Source of the DNA: Carnegiea gigantea | Taxonomy: Eukaryota > Streptophyta > Magnoliopsida > Caryophyllales > Cactaceae | Reading direction: 5' to 3' | NCBI GenBank assembly: GCA_029747015.1 | Contig: JAKOGI010000082.1 | Coordinates: forward strand, 1,215,501-1,279,500 | Length of the DNA stretch: 64,000 nt | Part shown: piece after piece, positions 23,001 through 34,995 of the stretch | Numbering within the stretch: position 1 is the stretch's first letter | Layout of the letters: each line of letters opens with the position of its first letter | Position numbers and translations under genes: made by a program | Notes under the pieces: model-generated | Told to the model about the DNA's origin: nothing | The model's database searches: none | What the model saw: only the letters and a program-made list of their open reading frames with translations

Positions 23001-25335
23001 CATATTATGTTTCTTTTTCTGGGACCTCGTTTATGTTTATGAACATCTAAATGCTGTTGAACAAGAAGAAGGCAAATCAGCTTCCCTTTGATACATTTAT
23101 TTCATTATATTATTCACTGTTCCTGTATCCTACATCTTTGGAATAGTGTATCACCTGCCTTTATTGGTTTTTGTAATTGTTCCGTACTTTTCATATTCCA
23201 TGTGCAAAATGATAGTGGTATAACTGCTCTGAGCTCGTCACTGCTTAACTCCTTGACTTAAATGTAATAATGCCCCATGCAATGCCCAAGAGTCTCTTTT
23301 TAATTGGACTTATGGTCTAAATATGATATATTGATATTTGCTGCCCTTCAACTTTAGCTGACTTGGTTATTTTGGTTAAATGGAAACAGTCAAAATGCGT
23401 TATGTGGTTTGTTGAGGTGGACAATGAAATTGGTTGGATGCTTTGGATGTTTTTATGTACAAATTGACTAAGAAAAGAAAGGCTAAAGTGGCTCAATAGC
23501 TGGTACTATGGTTTTAGACCATACTCCTTATTTTGTATGTTTTCCACTTATACTAATGTCCAGGACATAGATGTTTGAATTGGCTCGTCCGCACCAGAGT
23601 GTAGCTAGCTCTTGAGTATTGCGTTCTCTATTTATGTTGTCTTTTCACTTACATACTGTCATTGATGATTAACCTATACTCTAGTTGATCTTTTTCCTCT
23701 ACACTTTTTAGTGATGAAACAACCATGAGGTATCTGTGAACCCTGACCGAATGTTTGGCATTTTGAGATGTTAGTGGACAAATGTTTTGCCTGAAACTTC
23801 TGAACATTGACCATCAAGCAGCTATGGACCTTTCTTATAAATAACACTTCGTTTAAAAAAGCCTGCATGATGCACGCCTAGGCACTCCTCAATGTGAAGC
23901 TACCAGGTCAGTGTATCGGAGGGCATGAGGTGCGCCTTAGGGATGCAAGGCTATAGCTTCCCCACCCTTTTCCTTCTTTTTCTTGGTCTTGTCTTTACCT
24001 TTTTCCTTCTTTTCTTTCCTTGGTATCTAAAAGGCGAGCTATGGTTGTATAGTAAGAGTGCGCTTTGGGGAATTACGATGATAAGATAGCATATCTTATT
24101 TGTGTTGTTAGTAGTTATATTGATGTCTAATCACATTTTTAATGCATTTATCTAACTTGTTTTAATAAAATATGCTTTGTGAAATGTGATTGACTTCTAA
24201 ACATTTTTGCATAGAAGTGCGCCATTTGCCTCGTGCCTTGCGCTCTAGGACCCTATGCGCCTCCGTGCGCCTTGCGCCTTTTAAAACTAAGAAATAACAT
24301 ATAACTACCTAGGTGTATTGCATAATGTATCTCGACAATGATCATGCTTGATTGCTTTTTCAGGTTGGTGGATATAATTTCTAAACTGGGCCTGAAAAAG
24401 TTGTCTGTCTTGCGCCATATGACTTCCGTTCTTCAACCAATCCTAGAGAAAGGAATAGTTGATCACTCTATCATACACAAAGCCTTGGTTGAGTACCTGA
24501 GCATTGCTGATAAGGTACTTATTGAGCTATTATGTCCCACATGGCAGTGAGACTTGGGGGTTTGCTCTTGGAGGTGGCTTTGCATAATTATCATCTGTTC
24601 AATCCTGGAGGTTCTTCTTTTTCTTTTTCTGCCTGCTGCCTAATTCCCTTTGTTTGTAGCTCTCAGCTGAGGATGTTGTGAAACAATTGTCTGGATCACT
24701 CCTTGTTCGGATGATCCATACCAAGGATGGATCAAGAATCGGGTTGCTCTGTGTCAAGCATGGTGGTGCCAAGGTTTGTTTCTTTATTCTTGTTAACAAT
24801 GAAGAGATCTAATGGTCGCGGATGCTGTGGTTTGGAACTGAACCGACTTGTACCTGTGGATGATGTTGATACCTTGTCTTAGGAAAGGAAGAAAATTCTG
24901 AAAGGAATGAAGGGACATATAGGCAAGATTGCCCATGATCACTATGGTAGCTTGGTATGAATAATTCCAATCCTGGCTCTATGAATTGACTTCTATATTT
25001 GATACCTTAAATAAAATATTTGAGCTTGTATGAATTGACTTCTGATTCATGGGGAATATCCTACCTGATGTTTAATACTTCATTGTCATTGAAAAGGACC
25101 ATTTTAGATGTTGTTGATTGAGTATTCTAGTTGAAAGTTCTGGTGTGTTCGCTAACCATTTTGTATGAATACAATTGTTCCTTTATTGCATATGAGGTGG
25201 CTAACCTTAAATACCTTTCAGGTCCTGCTCTCCATTTTATCAACTGTTGATGACACCAAACTTGTTACAAAGGTTGGTCTTTCCATTTCTCTCACCTACT
25301 ATCTTTCTTTTTCTGTATGGGGTTGTGGGTTTGTC

Positions 25336-25374
<39 letters not shown>

Positions 25375-28300
25375 GGGGGGGGGGGGAGGGAGAGGGACAT
25401 GTGCTCATACTTATTAACTTGTGCCAGGTGATTTACTTATTGTATACCCGGTGGTATATTCGTTCTGAAATTTATATTGATTGTTCCCAGGTTGTCATCC
25501 GTGAACTTCAGCCGATCTTGAAGGAGCTCGTTTTGAACAAGGTTTTTATTATAATTCTCTTTCAAGTGGTTGAACTTGGCCTTTTAGCATTATTCTATAT
25601 TCTACTTCTGGGTTGTTGAGGTGAGAAGATGTGGACATTTGTCCTTTTCCCTGATTAGCATATGTGCTAGGTAATATCGTACTTTTGGGATGCTTGTCGT
25701 GGGATGGGGGGAATGTGCCTTATGCGCTTAGTATTATCTAACTCAATCCCTCTCTGAAATTAGCGTTTTCTGATTTGTCTCACCTAAATAAACCGGTATT
25801 GAAACTATGTCTGTGTCCGCATTTTATGCACTGTCTGATTTGTTCAATTTAAAACAGACCTTGACCTGAATTTTTACAACCTATTGTTGAGCAATTACAC
25901 CCTAACTTGGTGTGTCTTAAAATATAGATCATTTTCTGTTTGCGATACAGATTAAGAGCGCAATTATGGCTCCCAGAAGCATATACTGTGCTGTATTAGT
26001 TATTTCTAGATTATCATTGATATTCTAGCTTCATCTAAATATAAGTTCCTGTTGCTGGCTTGTTTTTATTTTTATTTTGTTTATTTTACTTAATTGTTTT
26101 GGTGATTTCAGAGTGGAAGGCGTCCATTATTGCAACTGCTGCATCCATTTTGTCATCGTTATCTTAGTCCGGATGATTTGGCCGCTTTGAATTTTTCCAT
26201 TCCTTCTCTCTGCTCCAAGGCAAGTGCGTTACTTTTGAGCTTCATTCTGAAGATGTACTTTTGAGCTTCACTCTGAATCATCTTCTCCGCATGTCTTTTG
26301 GCTTGATTTCTTTTTCTTTTTTGCAGACTGAAAAAGAAGTGCATCATGGTGATGATAAGCCTGCGAAATGTGCAGATAATGATTCAGGCAATAATGAGGA
26401 TAGTAAGGATGATGTCAAATTAGCTGCCATTGAGGAAAATGAAAGTGTGGAAGATATTGATTTGGTTGAGGGAGGTAAAAAGGATCCTTTTGTGAGGAGA
26501 CAAGAGTTGCTGATAAAAAGTGGGCTTGCGGAGGTTTGTTGTTTTGTCTTACCTTTTTTATCCTTGAAGTATTCCATGTACAGATTATTCCCCTATCCTA
26601 GATTGATTTTTTCTATTTCAAATCAAGCTATGAAATCTCTCCAAGGTTGCCTTTGAAGAGGTCAGTGTGAGCCGATCAAGTGAATGTTTTGTGGGATTGG
26701 ATGGTGAATGATTACTTTAGGCTTTTGTTGAGGTAAAAATTGAGAAGGCTAGAATAAAAGATAAAACACAGAGTACACTTTCTTTTGGTAGGGCAGTTTC
26801 TTGTTGTTTAGTCCACACAGAAGTGGTCTGCCTCCACCTCGAGATATTGCCTTCTGGCTGCGGCATTTGGCCTCTTTTTGCTGTGTCTGTGGTTTTCAAG
26901 ACCTGAAGCTTGCATGCTTCCTCCACAAGCCTGAGCTTTCTTATAATGTTCCACATTAAACTTGGCCCTTCATGCATTCCTTAAATTCCCCCTCCCCTGT
27001 TAGTTTGAGGTTGTTGAGTGTTAGTCAAACTTGGCAAAATTGACCTATACTCGATTACCTGGCCCAATGATTTGGATCTATTCCAAATCCAGCCTAAAAT
27101 AGGGCCAATCCTATTTGACTCAAACTTGAATTGACTCAACCCAATAGAACCTGATATGAATTTTCCTGCAAAGTTGCTTTGCAGATGTTTGGGCCAAACA
27201 TGCGTTGTTTCAAAGCCAATCCAAACCGAAAATGATCTAGCCTGAACACAAATCAAACCAAAGCGAAGCGTCAGTGACCCAAATAGGACCTCACCTGGGA
27301 TCCTGGATGAGCTATTCAACAGGTCTAGTAGTAAACCTACTAATCTCAGTTTCGACTCATTCCCGGAAGTTTTGACACATGGTCTCGTTTCTTTTTTTGT
27401 TTTGGTTTTGGGTTGGGGCCTTTGTTTGGGGGGCTTTTTTGCACTGAAGATATGTCAAGCTAACAATTTCTTTAGCCAGATTGTTTGACCATAAACATGA
27501 GCAGGTGATTTATTGATGAAATTAGTGTTGATTTATATTTCAGACTCTTATCGACACGTGCATTGAGATGGCGGAAGAATTGCTCATGTCAAATTTTGGA
27601 AAAGAAGTCCTGTATGAGGTATTGATCTCAGGCAGCGCTTCATTTTGATCCTCATTGTTTGTAGCAAGTTTAAGTCCTTTCACTTATCCCAAAAAAAAGT
27701 TGAAGTCCCTTCCTTTTGAGTCAATGTATTGTAGACTAGAGATGAGTTTTTTACATCTGTCACCCTTCCTCTTTGTGGTTTGACTCATTTCTTTTTTAGT
27801 CAATAATTGTATGGTTCCTCCAGGATTTCATTGAAGGCATATAATTTTGTGTGTTAATTATATAGGTTGCCACAGGTGGTGTTGATGGGATACTTCGTCC
27901 ATCGTTGGACGAGAAGTTGACGACCTTGTATGAAACGGTCGCAGCACTTGTAGCTCAGCCTAAATCAGATGCTTCAGAACACATTCTGGAGAACTTCCAC
28001 TCGAGCAGAACCCTTAGAAAACTTGTGTTAGACTGCTCAACCTTTGCTTTAGTTCTATGGGAGAAAGCACTAGAAGGGAAGGCCGAGACATGGACCCAAG
28101 GTCACAGGTAATTCCTTCTCTGAACCCAATTCTTTCCAAACTTTTCATTCTCATGTTGGTAAAAGGATTACATAAATCTAAAGAAAGAATTACATACATC
28201 TAATTCTCTAGCTGAAAGTCATTGTGGGCTAGAGGAAAACATCCCACTAAGGTCCTTTTGGGAGAGGAAGAAGAGCTCTCGAGAGAAGTTGGTGAGAGTA

Positions 28301-28829
28301 ATTGCTCTCATTAGTAGTTCGGTGAGAGTAAGGAGTCGTATTTGAGAGTAACTCTTGCTCTTCCTTGCTGCTTCCTACTCTGGAGTGTAGTTTATGGTAA
28401 ACTAGACCTTTTTAACCTCTTTTTCATTACTCTTGTTAAATCTTCACCCTTCACATTTATTACCTCTAATTTATGGACTTCTAAACGAAGCTAATGGCTT
28501 TACCTTTGTCATGGGAAGCCAGAGTTGAGTAATGAGTAGTTCATGATCTTCTTGTTTTTGGGTTAATAAAAGAAATGGTAACCCCACCCCCCAAAAGAAA
28601 GGAAAGTGGAGAGAGTCTTAGGCTGGATTTATGGGGTATTTGTTTCATATGATTCGTTTTAGTCAACATTTTGAGACTCTCATTTTGCTGTCTCGGCAGT
28701 TCTAAGGTAATCTCAGCATTCGTAGAATCATCTGATCCAAAGGTTCGTGAGTTGACGAAGAGTGAATTGCAGCCACTGTTAGATAGTGGTGTTCTTAAAA
28801 TCCATGAAGCAAAAGCAGTGGAAAAATGA
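20096..28829 (+). CDS. APUM24: Pumilio homologue 24-like nucleolar protein (PUF6 family)
   Basis: A PUF-repeat RNA-binding protein of the APUM24/Puf6 type, which acts in the nucleolus in pre-rRNA processing and 60S assembly. Exons: 20096-20317, 20488-20541, 21562-21623, 21706-21787, 21900-22023, 22140-22223, 22809-22923, 24364-24514, 24660-24773, 24883-24954, 25222-25272, 25491-25541, 26112-26219, 26327-26533, 27544-27618, 27866-28107, 28700-28829. The frame holds across all junctions and gives 647 aa, close to the family length of about 640. Residues 1-92 are Lys-rich with basic clusters (KSKKRKR, KLKKKPK, ARKKKRK) that look like nuclear or nucleolar signals. PUF repeats follow from about 95 (SHVSSRVLQ, NTYAVHLVTKML, HTVGSVVVEQAY, LRHMTSVLQPILEKG, KDGSRIGLLCVKHG). 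The C-terminal CPL-type region is split by an acidic stretch at about 431-485. Intron 13 appears to use a GC donor. An in-frame ATG at 19892 exists, but the added 68 residues are not family-like and cover the telo-boxes, so I chose 20096. Confidence 0.92.
23847..24291. mobile_element. hAT-type MITE in intron 7 of the Pumilio gene
   Basis: An exact 8-bp direct repeat AAATAACA flanks it (23839-23846 and 24292-24299). The terminal inverted ends are CTTCGTTTAAAAAAGC and, from the other side, CTTAGTTTTAAAAGGC. The right part is rich in GCGCC/TGCGC words. No coding capacity. The 8-bp duplication points to the hAT superfamily. Confidence 0.8.
25336..25388. repeat. (TG)n microsatellite followed by a G run
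   Basis: Within intron 11 of the Pumilio gene, a TG run is followed by about 13 G. It explains the Cys/Val-rich open frames. Confidence 0.95.
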
Positions 28830-31332
28830 ATTGTTCCCCTGTACGGTGGATGAGCCAAGAAGTTGGGGGTTTGAATCGCACTACACAAATACAGTCACAT
28901 TATGGGGTAAATGTGTTCGAGACTTTCTCTATGTGGCTGCTGGGGGTCTTCTGACATAACACTGAAGGGCTCTAGTTTCACTGTGTCACTTGTATTTTGA
29001 CACACTAATCTGCAATTTTGGTCTGTACCAAATTGTCTGTCTAGAAACAATGAGATATTTACAGATATTTACTTTCTTATAATGTTGTTGAACATCCTCT
29101 CTCTCTTTGTTTTTTTGTTTGATTTTTCCATGTTTAAGGAAACATATGTTATAGCTGAGAAGTTTTGATATATTGTACTCAAAATTCCTGATACATGAAG
29201 TCAATGTTACGAGAACCGGACCCATCGTACTGGTTCAACAGGAAACTGGTGAAGGGTCTGTTCTGGAGAGATGCTCAAAACCGCTTGTTTGAACTGTAGA
29301 GATCCGATTACACTGGAAAAACTGACGAGTAGAACCGTCACTGTGAAGCGGAGAACCCGGATTTTCTTGTTTGCTATAACGTGACTGACCTTAGGCGTCA
29401 CTCGTGGCACCGCCCATGGTGGGGCAGTTGGAAAGGAGGGAGGAAGTTTCAAGTGGGAATTTGTAATACTAGGAGTTGCATGATACGAAGCTTCTTAAAC
29501 TAAGAGTCCAATTTTTCTCGTTTAAGACTATGCATGCAAGAGCGATGGCTCTAATTGACCCTTTACTTCATCAATTGAGAGAAGCTAACTGTAGCATGCT
29601 TAGCAGGATCGTGCATTATCAGAGTGTTACAATGGGTATCTCAAAATATAGATAATCGGAAAAATCAGGATAGAATGTAACACAGTTACTAATACTAGTT
29701 CTTTGAGTTCGAGACATCAAAATAGAAAGTAACACAGTTACTAATGCTAGTTCTGCAAGCCATCAAGAGATGGTCCGAGAGCTTCAAATTCGACTAATGG
29801 TATTCGGGAGGGGAAGAGGTTTTAACCTGTTTCTCCTCCCTCAAGCCCTATACGAGGACGGCCATGAGGAAAACTAGTGCCAGACTGCCAGTATAAACCC
29901 TATAGTTGAAAGGGTCCATATCGATTTCCCCCATTGAGCACGAAAAGGCTTGGAACTTAGCAAAGAACACCTTGAAGAAAAAAGGGAAGCGTACTAGAAT
30001 TTGAAGGTGAAGTATTTGTCAAGGCAATCTATTCTGCTGTTATCTTATTGAAAGAAAAGCGAAGTTTTGCAAGGAAGCTTCCAAGTTTTAGGCTCTCCAT
30101 CTCAGAAGATAACAAGAAACAAATTTTGAAAAAGCGTTGATTTTCTTTTCCAATAACCGTGCAGTAGTTTCGTGCTTTTGCTATGGAGGATATGTGTCAC
30201 TTCACTACACTCCTAAGGGTATGTATTACTTTCTCTAGTCATTTTACCTCGCTCTAAATCCCCCGGAAAAAAAAAATATACAAAATTATTTCAAAGATGG
30301 TCGAGTTTAACTCAACGTCCTTATTAGACATTTGACGTGCAATTCAGGTAACACAGATCATGTCGCGAAATGGGAGATAATGAAAAATTAGGACATATAT
30401 TAATTAACTTCGTCTAATTTCTTAAATTGAGAGATGAAATAAGACAATAGAATTAGAGAGAAAAATTGCAAGAAATTAGATGTAGTAGTACTTTGGGAAG
30501 GAAAAAAAAAATCTAAATACTTCTCATAAGCCTACTAGAAGGTCTCTTTTGATGAATTGTTTGATTATTTACTGGAAAAATATTTAGAAAGGTTAATTTT
30601 TTGTCTAGTTACCGCATTCAATAGGTTATAATACGATAAATATAATTTAATTAATAGGGCCAAAAATCTACTAATAATTGCAACACACCGACATTAAAAA
30701 AGAAAAAACACGTTTGAAAAAATCAACATTGCTCCAAAAAAGTAAGCACTACTTCGGAATTTTGTGACATATATACTTGTACATCCTTCAATTTTATTCC
30801 TTCCAAAAAAAACAAAAAAAAAAAAAAACACGAATTGGGATGATTAAACAGCCACGCATGGTGCCGTACATATGGATACGTAGGGACCTAGTCTTTGCCT
30901 TAGAAATTTCCAAGTGCAACGTAGAGTGTTGCAGTGGAATGTTGGACCATGCAAGACTTTGGTCTTGCGTACCATACATAATCATACTAATTATATAAAC
31001 TCATGCATGCAAATTAATTAATCTATCCAATTATATTTATTAAATTAAATTAGACAAGTAAAGAGGATTAAGTGTGATAATCACGTTACATGCAAATTAA
31101 GTCTTTTAAGCTAACAAATAGTACGGGCATCATCAAGTTTAACAAGCTATGCAAATTAATCCATGTCCATATATAATCCTCCTTCTTATAGTCTAAATGA
31201 GTATACCCCAAGTTACATTTCCAGCTCATTTTCTCTCTCTTACTCCCTTATTCCACAATACACCTCCTTAGCACCATGCAACGTATGATATTGATAACCT
31301 TTAATTCAAATGCACCATATTTAATTAGTGAT

Positions 31333-31373
<41 letters not shown>

Positions 31374-32050
31374 ATATATATATATATATATAATATATAT
31401 AATATATGTATATATATATATATAGTCCAAATCAAAATCCAATTCGATTCATGGATCGACAATTTTATTTCAAAGGGATTTCTGGGGTCAGATGTATTAA
31501 CTGTATGCTTGTCCGTTTAATTGCGCGCAGAGAGATTGGTTTCGATCTGTTAGATCATTTAATTTCTAGGGTCAGACGTAACTGGCGACACACTTCCTAT
31601 GCATTTTATCTTAGCCTAAATTAATAAATTTTATGGTCTAAAATTATCAAATTTTCAGTAGATATAATTAATAACTAATTCTGAAGTTTTAGTACCTACT
31701 TGTTGGCTATTGGATTAACCCAGTCAATGAATAACTGTATATTCTAGCTGTAATTTTATAATTGTAAAAAAAAAATATAAATAAAATGGTGATGTGCTGA
31801 ATCTACAAGTACCAACACCCTCCAAATATTAAGTTGTTCAATATTTTTCTTCAATTTAATACATGATAATACAATTTTAAACCAAGCCAAGATGAGACAC
31901 TTAATGTCGTGTGACAAGACATTTATCATTTTACTTATTTAAAATGAAGTGTTTTAACTATTTAGAAAACAGACAAATTAAAAAGTATATCATAAAAAAA
32001 TGTGCTTTGAGTAGAAAGTCACTTTCGCCATATGATTATAGGAAGACTGG
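28830..32050. other. Intergenic region between the Pumilio and MYB genes
   Basis: No gene seen. The sequence just after the Pumilio stop includes GGGGGTTTGAATCGCACTAC near 28865, a tRNA B-box-like word that may be a SINE remnant. A minus-strand open frame of 81 codons (29207-29452) has no domain I know. An AT microsatellite lies at about 31336-31425. Confidence 0.5.
31336..31425. repeat. (AT)n microsatellite
   Basis: An AT run with a few interruptions, about 730 bp upstream of the MYB start codon. Confidence 0.95.
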
Positions 32051-32054
32051 CAAG

Positions 32055-32066
32055 TTATATATATAA
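32055..32066 (+). promoter_or_regulatory. Candidate TATA box of the MYB gene
   Basis: A TATATATATAA stretch about 95 bp upstream of the MYB start codon, in an otherwise mixed-composition segment. Its position suits a TATA box with a short leader; no other support. Confidence 0.45.
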
Positions 32067-32157
32067 CGAGCAGACCCCTCACAATTTGGCTGCGATAGGT
32101 ATAGCTCTTATTGCCCAAACTTAAGGGGACACTTCAAGTAAAAGGAAGAGAGAAATA

Positions 32158-33356
32158 ATGGGTCACCATTGCTGCAGTAAACAAAAAGTGAAGAGAGGGT
32201 TATGGTCTCCTGAAGAAGATGAAAAGCTTTTCAATTACATTACCACCCATGGCCATGGCTCTTGGAGCTCTGTCCCCAAACTAGCAGGTATGTTCATCCT
32301 CTCTCTCATTCCCTAGCCGGGTTCTTCATCACTTGTCTCTGTCTCCCCCCCCCCCCAATAGTTACCGGGGATGCTTAAGCGTCAAACTACTTGAATCGAC
32401 CTGTATTAATAGTGCTTGATCAACCTATTGAAAAGCCAGTGAGTATGGGGGGCAGGGCAAAAAGGGAGTTAATAGGGATATATAGTTATGTTTATATGCA
32501 TTGTAGTACTTATTAAGTAACTTTATTTTCTTTTGTAGGATTGCAAAGATGTGGAAAGAGTTGCAGATTGAGATGGATAAACTACTTGAGGCCGGATCTG
32601 AAGAAGGGCTCATTCACGGAAGAAGAAGAGAGGACCATCATCGAAGTGCATAGAATCCTAGGCAACCGGTGGGCTCAGATAGCCAAACACCTTCCTGGTC
32701 GAACAGACAATGAGGTCAAGAACTTTTGGAACTCATGCATTAAGAAAAAACTCCTTGCTCAAGGTTTAGACCCAAACACTCATAATCTCCTCCCCTCTAG
32801 CCAAAAACACCTCAAGAGAGCCCATAACAATGCTTTAAAGAGTACTATTCCTCATCACATTCCACCAAATTCTGGCTCATTAGTCTTCTCTGTTGATCCT
32901 ATCTCCGACCAGGACTATATCATGAAGAATGATATCGAAACATGCTTCAGTACTTCCTCCATTGTCGATCTAGGACATGCTAATAACTTTGTTTGGAGCG
33001 CGAAAGATAATACACAAAACCCTAATGCAATACCAGATAATTCTGTGAGCCTCATTAGCCCTAATGGTTACAATATGGTTGATGATCAAGGCTCATTGTG
33101 GAGCACCCAAAGCTTGGAGAGCTTCGAACAACCGATAGGATCAGATGATCAAATGGTGATTCATCCTCCAGAAGAGATGACTATTTGTGACATGGAAGCT
33201 GAATATGAATTGAGAAACTTGCAGAATTTAGATGCTACATTGAACAGCCAGTGTTTCGATTTTGGGTTTGGAGATTACTCTCCTACTATGATGCCTAGTT
33301 GCTTGTATGGTGACATGACTTCACCCATGGATCATGTTGCATGGGATAATTGTTAA
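32158..33356 (+). CDS. R2R3-MYB transcription factor, MYB103/MYB26-like
   Basis: Two exons, 32158-32287 and 32539-33356, encode 315 aa. The N-terminus [20 protein letters not shown] begins R2. R2 (about residues 14-61) contains the helix ending [11 protein letters not shown]3 (about 67-112) contains [20 protein letters not shown]. The tryptophan spacing is typical, with the first R3 Trp replaced by Phe (KKGSF) as is usual in plants. The combination MGHHxC...[15 protein letters not shown] and [27 protein letters not shown] is closest, from memory, to Arabidopsis MYB103 and MYB26, regulators of secondary wall and anther endothecium thickening. The C-terminal 200 residues are Asn/Ser/Asp-rich and acidic, as expected for an activation region. 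Only the first canonical R2R3-MYB intron is present; the usual R3 intron is absent. The subgroup is inferred; the MYB call is secure. Confidence 0.93.
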
Positions 33357-34995
33357 GCAAAGACTATCATTTTCCCTTCAATGTCAAGTTTTTATGCCTT
33401 GGATTAAGAGGGGACATGTTGGATGTTTTCCCATATGATGTTGATGTGGCACACACTAAATTAGATTATGATTATTTTAGGGGGAGGGGATTATATTGGC
33501 TTATTTGAGAAGATTGCATAGCAGTAAGATTTTCTACATCTATTGAGGATTTCAAGTTTGGGAAATTTAATTAGTTTTTGATAGGGATATCTCATGGTTT
33601 TCATACTAATCTTTTAGATCTGAGAAAAAGCAATTCAAAATTATAATGTTGTCATCAGTTTTGTATAACCTGATCGACTCTTCCCATTGAAGCTAATAGT
33701 CATAATGAAATGGTAATTCTCTTGTTAAACAGTCTTATAAATTGCTTGCTGAAGCCTAAGAGCATCCCCGGTCAATAATCCAAAAGATATTTACTATTAC
33801 CTTTCACATCATCTCATAATCCAACATTTGGAACGGATCTGATTTTTCTCACCTCCACGCTGTCAGGACTATCCACTTTGAGTCATCAAATAAAACATTT
33901 GTCATTAAGCCATTTCACGACACAATTTTTTTTAGCAAAAAAAGTGAAATACCAAAATGCAGCCAAAAAACATTTAAAAGGTGCTTGAGTTTTTCAACTG
34001 ATTAACACTAATAGAAAACGGGACATTTGATGCCCGAACTGTGACTATTTTGGATTCTAAATCCATTACAAATTTGTAGATTCTTGAAATCATTGTTTTC
34101 AAAAGAATTCTTGACGTATTTACTTTTTTTTCTTCTGAATGAAAGGTAACTAGTACATCAGAAATAGCTCATCTTTCAAGGATTCTATCAATTATATCGC
34201 CATATAACATAGGAGTGAATTCCTTAAGGTACTACATTTCACATAATTGTGGACTTGATATACTAACCAAACCGTGCTAGCCAATTTGCTGTGCAGTTAC
34301 CTTCTATAAACACATGTGGTCTTCCAACCTTCGCACGCGCAACATCTTCCACTATGGGTCAGTAGGATCTAGGGAGATATAGATGTAGGTAGCATTACCT
34401 TCTGTAGGCATCGCTACTTGCATAATCCAACCTTAGTGCATGATTGTAAATAAATGGAAGTATCTTGAGTAAGCATTTGTATCTTTCATGCTATCTAGAT
34501 TTCTTTTGCAGTGCCTGAATGAATACTTTGTTGTCTCCTTCAATCTAAGTATGGGCGTATCTTGCTTCCACTGCTGCTTTGATCCCATTCCTCATTGTTG
34601 TTGCTTTGACGTATTCACTTGAATTCGCCTAGTTTGGCCTTGAAATTGGATAGATGTTTTGCATAGGCCGACAAGCACATGGAGGGAGGGAAGGGGAGCC
34701 AAAGATGGATTAGTGGATCAGATTTGTACTGCTGATCAGTTGTCACTGAGCTCAAGTTCAATTCCTGTAAACAATAACAACACTCAGTGTGGATCTTGCC
34801 TAAAGTTCAATTCTGGTCTATTTGTTTAAACTTATGCTCACAAGAGTGAATGCTGCCATTGACATATTTTTATATAGGAGACAGCAACCAATAATGACAT
34901 TTTGCAGTGATTTTGCATCACTGAATTGTTCATAATGGGCATCTAAGTTGATCAGGTTGAGATAGCTGAATAAGAACCCATCATTTATCCAGGAT
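33357..34995. other. Intergenic region downstream of the MYB gene
   Basis: The first few hundred bases are presumably the MYB 3' UTR. No other gene is seen. A segment near 33760 (AAGAGCATCCCCGGTCAAT) resembles the start of common plant hAT MITEs. A B-box-like GTTCAATTCC near 34758 may be an old SINE. Neither is firm. Confidence 0.45.

Noticed and set aside
25165..25619. Cys/Val-rich open frames in intron 11 of the Pumilio gene
   Set aside because: They read through a TG microsatellite and a G run and overlap true exons in another frame.
26717..27319. Two minus-strand open frames (86 and 112 aa) in intron 14 of the Pumilio gene
   Set aside because: No domain recognised and no splice or promoter support; possibly an old insertion but not supportable as a gene.
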